Source: Pseudomonadota bacterium (GTDB lineage Bacteria; Pseudomonadota; Alphaproteobacteria; UBA9655). From it: a stretch of 6,388 nucleotides of DNA. Shown piece by piece: positions 1 through 4,600 of this stretch. The position numbers and the translations under genes were made by a program. The stretch lies in the NCBI GenBank assembly GCA_021809225.1, contig JAKBAL010000133.1:1-6388 (forward strand), given 5' to 3'. Position 1 is the first letter of the stretch; every line of letters starts with the position of its first letter. The notes below the pieces were generated by a model. It worked only from the letters and a program-made list of their open reading frames with translations, was not told where the DNA came from and did no database searches.

Positions 1-45
1 TTCTATCCCCCCAAATATTTCTTTAAATTCAAGATTCATTGGCAT
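1..45 (-). CDS. Possible 5' end of a minus-strand gene (partial)
   Basis: Read on the minus strand, an ATG at 45 (or an in-frame ATG at 39) opens a frame that stays open to the window edge and begins MPMNLEFKEIFGGIE. A purine-rich AAGAGGAAGG lies immediately upstream (complement of 47-56) and would serve as a Shine-Dalgarno for either start, with slightly better spacing for the second. Only 13-15 codons are visible, so no family can be assigned. If real, the gene is divergent from the small membrane protein at 206, and 46-205 is the shared intergenic region. A chance open frame is quite possible. Confidence 0.4.
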   Translation of the reverse strand, partial: MPMNLEFKEIFGGIE

Positions 46-156
46 GCCTTCCTCTTATTCTTATTTTTAAGAATGGCAGTTTACCAAATTTCTTCGCGTT
101 CCTTAACTTTTAGATGCGTTTACCGTGTTTAAAAGAGCTTGCATTTCATGTTTATC

Positions 157-162
157 TATAAT
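157..162 (+). promoter_or_regulatory. Possible -10 box for the small membrane protein
   Basis: TATAAT matches the sigma-70 -10 consensus exactly and lies 43 bases before the chosen ATG at 206, which would give a leader of roughly 37 bases. No good -35 box is found at 16-18 bases; TTGCAT at 139-144 is too close (12-base spacer). The box lies inside the longer alternative reading from GTG 125, a mild argument against that start. In AT-rich DNA such a hexamer can arise by chance. Confidence 0.3.
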
Positions 163-205
163 AACGATAAAAAGAAATAAGAAACCAATAAAAATAGGGA
201 GGTTT

Positions 206-406
206 ATGACGAACACAACTTTAGCTGTAGGAATACTAACGTTTCCACCCCTCTTAGGAGCCATCTATCTTTCATTCATGCTCCAAACGAATCATTCAAA
301 TAACTCTTCAACAGAAAATCTTAAACGTTTAAAGGCAGCTCATGACTTTGGTTATGTCTTTGACGATGTGCTTTTTGGCGCCCTTCCTTATCAAACTTTT
401 AATTAG
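206..406 (+). CDS. Small single-helix membrane protein, unknown function
   Basis: This 66-residue protein begins MTNTTLAVGILTF. Residues about 6-27 form one hydrophobic segment with a central FPP kink and could be a transmembrane helix or uncleaved signal anchor. The remainder is polar, with an Asn/Ser-rich stretch (about 29-38), a short basic helix (NLKRLKAAHDFGY) and a hydrophobic C-terminus. The start is chosen because AGGGAGG at 196-202 directly precedes ATG 206. The frame extends upstream to GTG 125, but those 27 extra codons are Lys-rich, lack a ribosome binding site and contain a TATAAT. No family is recognised. It ends 63 bases before the cold-shock gene on the same strand, so co-transcription is possible. 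It could be a small inner-membrane protein or the remnant of a larger gene. Confidence 0.55.
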   Translation: MTNTTLAVGILTFPPLLGAIYLSFMLQTNHSNNSSTENLKRLKAAHDFGYVFDDVLFGALPYQTFN

Positions 407-411
407 ATCAG

Positions 412-424
412 GCCTTATAAAGGC
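412..424. repeat. Short perfect inverted repeat between two genes
   Basis: GCCTT-ATA-AAGGC is a perfect 5-base inverted repeat with a 3-base loop, starting six bases after the stop codon of the small membrane protein. It is not followed by a T run, so it is at best a weak terminator or mRNA 3'-end structure, and chance is possible. Confidence 0.3.
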
Positions 425-469
425 AGTCACTTAAAGTAGGCATTTGATAATTGAGAGGGGTAATTAAAA

Positions 470-1042
470 ATGGGCGAACAAGCACTTATAAATAAAGACG
501 TTGATTGCAAGACAGAACGCATTGAAGGACAAGTTAAATGGTACATGCCTGAAAAGGGATATGGCTTTTTAATTCCTGATGATAACTCTGAAGATATCTT
601 TATGCACTTTTCTGTGTTGGATGCTGCAGGTTGCCAACTTGTGGAGGCGGGAGACCGTATTATCTGTGAGGCTGGTCCTGGAAAAAGGGGAAGGCAAGTT
701 TATCGTATTGTTGAGGTTAAGTTTGCACCTGGTAGGTCAAAAGAATTTTCAACATTAGACTCACATGCTCCTGCTTCTTATTTCGAAGTTCTGGAAGAAC
801 TGGAAGGAACCATTGAGTGGTTCAATCCCATCAAAAAGTTTGGGTTCGTCACTCCCCATCAAGGAGGAGAAGATCTTTTCTTACACGTGGAAATTCTGCG
901 TAAAGCAGGCTATGCATCCCTTGATGTGGGAACTCGCGTCTTGGTTAAGGTCTCGCCTTCTGAACGAGGGCGAGAGGTGCGATGGCTCACCGTGATTCGC
1001 AAAGGAGAAGAGAGCTTTTCTCATGAGAGACCACCATTGTGA
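470..1042 (+). CDS. Double cold-shock-domain nucleic-acid-binding protein
   Basis: This 190-residue protein contains two CSD (CspA/OB-fold) domains. The first spans about residues 17-84, with the RNP1-type motif KGYGFL at 29-34 and the RNP2-type motif DIFMHF at 42-47. The second spans about 111-177, with KKFGFV at 122-127 and DLFLHV at 135-140. The usual glycine of RNP1 is a lysine (K123) in the second domain, so the two may differ in affinity. Proteins of this family bind single-stranded RNA or DNA and act as RNA chaperones or antiterminators in the cytoplasm. Tandem-CSD proteins of about 170-200 residues are typical of Alphaproteobacteria, whereas CspA itself has about 70 residues and one domain. 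A GAGAGGGG ribosome binding site at 453-460 lies 9 bases before ATG 470. The C-terminal 13 residues are polar. Whether it is cold-induced cannot be seen; the leader is too short to show a CspA-like thermosensor. Confidence 0.93.
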   Translation: MGEQALINKDVDCKTERIEGQVKWYMPEKGYGFLIPDDNSEDIFMHFSVLDAAGCQLVEAGDRIICEAGPGKRGRQVYRIVEVKFAPGRSKEFSTLDSHAPASYFEVLEELEGTIEWFNPIKKFGFVTPHQGGEDLFLHVEILRKAGYASLDVGTRVLVKVSPSERGREVRWLTVIRKGEESFSHERPPL

Positions 1043-1087
1043 TTTTTATTTGAGGAGTAGACAGCTTTTTTCCCCAAGTTAAAGAAA

Positions 1088-1093
1088 TATAAT
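1088..1093 (+). promoter_or_regulatory. Possible -10 box upstream of the Sel1 pseudogene
   Basis: TATAAT is an exact -10 consensus, 71 bases before the ATG at 1165. The DNA 17 bases upstream (CTTTTT, 1065-1070) is a poor -35 match. The rest of the 1043-1164 intergenic stretch shows no convincing terminator after the cold-shock gene. Confidence 0.25.
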
Positions 1094-1164
1094 CCCAGGG
1101 TTAGGTAAGTTTTTTGTTGTTAATATGAACGCCATAAAGAGTACAACTAAAATTGGGAATTTTT

Positions 1165-1439
1165 ATGAGACTATTAGCATATTTTTTTGATCTATTCCGC
1201 AAGGGCATTGCATCGGTTTTAATCATTTCCCTTGTCCTTGAACCCTTATGCATTTCTTCGGCCTGGGCGATGGAGCACGAGGATGAAGCTCATAAAAAGA
1301 AGCCTCGCTCCGTCGTTCCTTCTCCATTTTATTCCGTGGGGTGGATCCAAATCTTCAAGTAGCTTTGAGTTGGTATCAAAAATCTGCGGATCTGGGCTAT
1401 GAATTAGCTCTTGAAAAACTACAAAAGCTGTCTCAATAA
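1165..1439 (+). pseudogene. Frameshifted, internally deleted secreted Sel1-repeat protein remnant
   Basis: The frame from ATG 1165 encodes a signal peptide (MRLLAYFF..., hydrophobic core about residues 17-30, likely cleavage after AWA at 33-35), then a charged MEHEDEAHKKKPR segment, and stops at 1362 after 65 codons. In a different frame, GTG 1341 to the stop at 1437-1439 reads GVDPNLQVALSWYQKSADLG followed by YELALEKLQKLSQ. This matches the second half of a Sel1 repeat (consensus G-V-x-x-D-x-x-K-A-x-x-W-Y-x-K-A-A), followed by a typical last helix. Sel1 proteins normally carry many roughly 36-residue repeats, so most of the gene is lost and the frame changes at about 1320-1340. Sel1 proteins are alpha-solenoid scaffolds, and secreted ones often mediate host interaction in intracellular bacteria. 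An ATG at 1165 is preferred to the TTG at 1153 because GGGA (1155-1158) is well spaced for it. Stating this as a pseudogene is inference; a sequencing indel could explain the frame break but not the missing repeats. Confidence 0.75.
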
Positions 1440-1530
1440 GAAAAGTAAGATCAAAAAGGGTAAGAGAGAGCACGAAAAAGAGGAGAGATAAAAAGTGGGG
1501 CATGTCGGATAGCCGGAATAGGACGTCTTT

Positions 1531-1536
1531 TATAAT
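1531..1536 (+). promoter_or_regulatory. Possible promoter elements for the large membrane protein gene
   Basis: TATAAT at 1531-1536 is an exact -10 hexamer but has no good -35. A second candidate is TTGACT at 1558-1563 (near-consensus -35) with TTTATC at 1583-1588, a 19-base spacer. The latter overlaps a small stem, TTATCC-TAA-GGGTAA at 1584-1598 with one G-T pair. Either would produce a leader of roughly 85-140 bases. The stretch 1440-1633 otherwise holds only purine-rich sequence without a gene. Confidence 0.25.
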
Positions 1537-1643
1537 TAGTCAGAAGCCACCATTATATTGACTTTCTAATGAGTTAAAACAGTTTATCCTAAGGGTAACA
1601 GATAAAAACAAGAGAGAAACAGGCGACAACTTTATGATAAAAA

Positions 1644-1671
1644 CTTGTGCCTGCGGAGGCAAGCAACCAGG
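1644..1671 (+). repeat. Degenerate palindromic element, copy 1 (leader of large gene)
   Basis: This stretch aligns with copy 2 inside the gene: GCGGAGGCAAGCAA-CCAGG here versus GCGGAGCGAAGCAATCCAGG at 2352-2371. It contains its own inverted repeat, TGCCT-GCGG-AGGCA at 1648-1661, extendable outward to CTT/AAG with a small bulge. It lies within a 46-base segment absent from the otherwise matching leader of the downstream paralogue. Translated in the frame of the large gene it would read PAEASNQG, resembling RAERSNPG of copy 2. Confidence 0.7.
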
Positions 1672-1674
1672 GAG
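1669..1674 (+). promoter_or_regulatory. Ribosome binding site that decides the start at 1680
   Basis: AGGGAG lies 5 bases before ATG 1680 and favours this start over the upstream in-frame GTG at 1647, which has no Shine-Dalgarno. Its first bases are the 3' end of the palindromic element (CCAGG), so the insertion appears to have supplied part of the site. Confidence 0.7.
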
Positions 1675-1679
1675 AAACT

Positions 1680-4600
1680 ATGTTTAAGAGACTCCTTTCC
1701 TATTTAATTATTCTCTCCATGCTCATGATGGACGCTGCCCCTGCGATGGAGGAGTGGTCCAGAGACGATGATTCCCGTCGAGAGAATGCAGCAAAAAGGC
1801 CTATAACTCCTTCTCTTCATGTTCTCGCACGAGGGGAACGGGAAAAAGAGGATGTGGAGCATTCGGATGAGGAAAAAAGCGCAAGATCATCTTCTTTCAA
1901 TCCCAATGAATTTGGAGGGTCGTGGAGGGGCCTTCCAGAAGATCACAAACGCATGCTCAAAAACATGGCTTCTCTTCGGAGAGAGGGCGAGGAAGGGGAG
2001 TCGCTTTTGGAGGGTGGCGAAGATTGGGATGATGACTTTTACTGGCTGGAAAAAACTGAAGGGAATGGTGGGGCTTCTGCGGGAGCTCTCGAGGAAAGCT
2101 CCTGGTTTGGAATATTTCATTGGGTAAAACAAAGTGTTTCCGGTTTGAAGGGAAAAAAGACGTCTCAAACCAAAAATGAAGAAGAAAACGGCGAGAAAGA
2201 GGAGGACAACGAAAGAGAAAAAGAGAAGGAAAAAAAGCGGGATAACGGGGAAGAAGATGGGTTACTCGCTGAAGAGGATGAGGCTTATGAGGAATCAGAA
2301 ATCTGGGCTGACTCACAGATTCGCGATGCTAGTGAAAGGTCGTTCTTGCGAGCGGAGCGAAGCAATCCAGGAATTAATGGTGGTTGGGCATCACTACAAG
2401 ACGACGAAGCAGGCCCGTCCTCAGACATCCAAGACCGCATCCGTAGCATCCTTCCTGAAGGCGTAAATCTAGAAGACCTCCCACCTTCTATCCGCTCTCT
2501 CCTCATTTCAACCGTTGAGTTGGAACAAGGTGATGAAACCCAGCAAAAAACGTTGCAACTTTTTGAGTATATGTATGACTACATCCTGCAAGGAAAACTG
2601 ACGCGGAAGCAATTGTTGGTGGGCGGAATTGGGGGGGCACTTATAGCTTGGGGGGTGACAAGCGGTATTGCTTATTTAATTATTGATGAAATAATTTCAA
2701 TATTATCTATAAAAAAAAGTACATATGAAATTATTTTTGATTCTTTTTTTAATAATTACGCTCAATGGATAATTTTTACAGATGCAGCCTGTAGGAATAT
2801 TAAAACCCTTGTAAATCTTACTGCTCCATCAACAGTTGATTTTGAATATGATAAAGGAAAATTGGAAAAAACTTTAATGCGAACTGCTAATGCTCTTGTC
2901 TATGGGTGTAGCAGTTTGGTGGGTTTTCTTCTTTGTTATTCTCTCTATGAGTATCTAGGAGGATATGAAAACTTATTTGGAAATTGGTCATATGCATCAT
3001 CATTTTATTCCATATCCGAGCCTGTTTTATCTCTACTTGTTTTTGGTACACAGTCTCTTACCCTTATTATAGATGATACTCTTTTTTTTGGATCCCGCTT
3101 AACTCACCCTTTGAAAAATTTTCTCTGGAAACTGTTTTCTCAAAGAAAACAGCGCGCAGACTCAGATGCTGAAAGATGGCGAGAGGAGATTGTGAAAGAG
3201 CTGAGGATTCTCGAAAGGACCTTTTTGCGCCTTTCGGATAAGGAAAGTCTCGAGAAAGTACAACGTGTTTTAGGACCTTTATTTATAGTTGAGAAAGGTG
3301 AAGAGCGGCGTACTCCTGCTCTCAAAATCGCAGAAGTTCTGAATACCCTCAAAAAACTTCACACCTTTTATATTCTCTATTGTCCTGAAGACGAAGAGCC
3401 CGCTCACAAACCCCTGCGAGCTGTTTTTTCGACATGCGTCGATTGGGGACTTCCTATCATTGCTATATGGGGTCGGTCCGTTATTTTTATCTATGTGATT
3501 TCTGGGGTACTGATTGAATTAGGCCTTGGGGAGGGCACTGCGAACGACGCTCTCTCCATTATCTTTGGTGGTATTCTTGCCTCGGGCATTCAAATGAACT
3601 ACGAGGCTCAAGCCGTTCACCATGTTTTTAATCAAGTCCAAAGGCTTCCCCATCACACAAAAGAATTATTTTATCAATTATATGCATCTTGCTTGAACAA
3701 ACCTTATTTATGGATTTCTTCGTCTCTTTTAGGGGCATCCATATATGATGATTCCCCCACTCCATCATTGCGAGGCCGCTCAGAGGAAGCGGCAATCCAG
3801 CCTTTGAGTATAAGGAGTGAAACAGAAAACCCAGAAATCTCCTCCATTAAACAAAAGATTGTGACAGCTGGTCTCAGCCTCCACAATTATTTTGCAGGGT
3901 TTTGGACGGCGACTCCCTTTATGCTCATAGGATACTATTTTGCAACGGAAGGATGGGGGATGGGGAAGCAACTGGTTTGCCTACTTCCTGCCTTTCTGTC
4001 AGGATTTTTAGGCAACGCCATGGCTTTTCAAGAATCGGAAGACGATTTGAAAAATTTTGTCAAAAACCTTGGGTTGACAACTAACGCTAATAGCGGTGCT
4101 CAACAAAGAAAAAAATTGATTACTGTAGTGCTTCAATATCGCGAGATTCTTGAAAAGATTAATCCCAGTCTTCTTCTTCACTTCAAAGAAATTTCCGATG
4201 GAGCGAATGTAGAGAGACAGGAATACCTTAAAGAACCAATTTTTATTGGAGGTTTAAAATCGCCTCTTCTTAATTATAGAGGTCTACTCTCTCAAGCGTT
4301 TCATTTAGAAAGATTGTTAGAAAATAAAGATCTCAAAACCAGAAGGTTCCTTCTCTATATGCAAGAGTTCCTTATTCAAAATAAAATTACATTTAATCAA
4401 GCACTCTTGAGTGGAATTGGGGGTGGGCTTATTAGTACAATAAATGGAACAATTAATGTTTTTAATACTTTTCATAGATTGTCTCAATTGGATCCGTTTA
4501 AAATTGTAACTTTTATCCATGATAGTATAGGTATAAATTACTTTTTACCCTTTTCCATGTTGGATATGTTATCGCGTACCAGCAAAATAATATCCAACTT

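Larger units (their letters stand above)
1634..1687 (+). other. 17-codon upstream mini-ORF (displaced ancestral start)
   Basis: ATG 1634 opens a 17-codon frame (MIKTCACGGKQPGRNYV) whose TAA at 1685-1687 overlaps the ATG of the large gene at 1680. Its first bases, CAACTTTATGATAAAAA, are identical to those around ATG 6138, which starts the downstream paralogue. The palindromic repeat that follows shifts the frame, so this ATG no longer leads into the protein. No strong ribosome binding site precedes it (GAGAGAAA at about 1612-1619 is distant). If translated, termination over the next start could couple the two. Most likely it is a relic. Confidence 0.5.

Noticed and set aside
125..205. GTG 125 as the start of the small membrane protein, giving 93 residues beginning MFKR
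   Set aside because: There is no ribosome binding site at GTG 125, whereas AGGGAGG lies right before ATG 206. The extra segment is Lys/Ile-rich and contains a TATAAT. The MFKR likeness to the large protein's start is only four residues.
412..424. GCCTT-ATA-AAGGC as a rho-independent terminator
   Set aside because: The stem is only five pairs, with an A/T end and no following T run.
1246..1503. Minus-strand open frame of 85 codons, hydrophobic, containing RRNDGA
   Set aside because: It is antisense to the Sel1 remnant and has no ribosome binding site. The RNDG-like residues do not come with the TTGCGAG/CAATCC ends of the palindromic element.
1647..1679. GTG 1647 as the start of the large protein, adding 11 residues
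   Set aside because: It has no Shine-Dalgarno, would place a hydrophilic stretch before the signal peptide, and its codons are palindromic-element sequence. The paralogue supports a start at the equivalent of 1680.
1957..2316. Minus-strand open frame of 119 codons opposite the charged N-terminal region
   Set aside because: Purine-rich Glu/Lys codons on the plus strand leave the minus strand free of stops by composition. The product is low-complexity Phe/Pro/Leu with no family signature.
2608..2618. GCGGAAGCAAT as another palindromic element copy
   Set aside because: It lies in the conserved KQLL motif aligned with NQAL of unit 2, so it is ancestral coding sequence. It lacks the TTGCGAG and CCAG ends.
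2711..2750. A8 and T7 runs (also T8 at 3082-3089) as phase-variable slippage sites
   Set aside because: They lie in a generally AT-rich stretch and the long frame is intact through all of them. Nothing in the single sequence shows variation.
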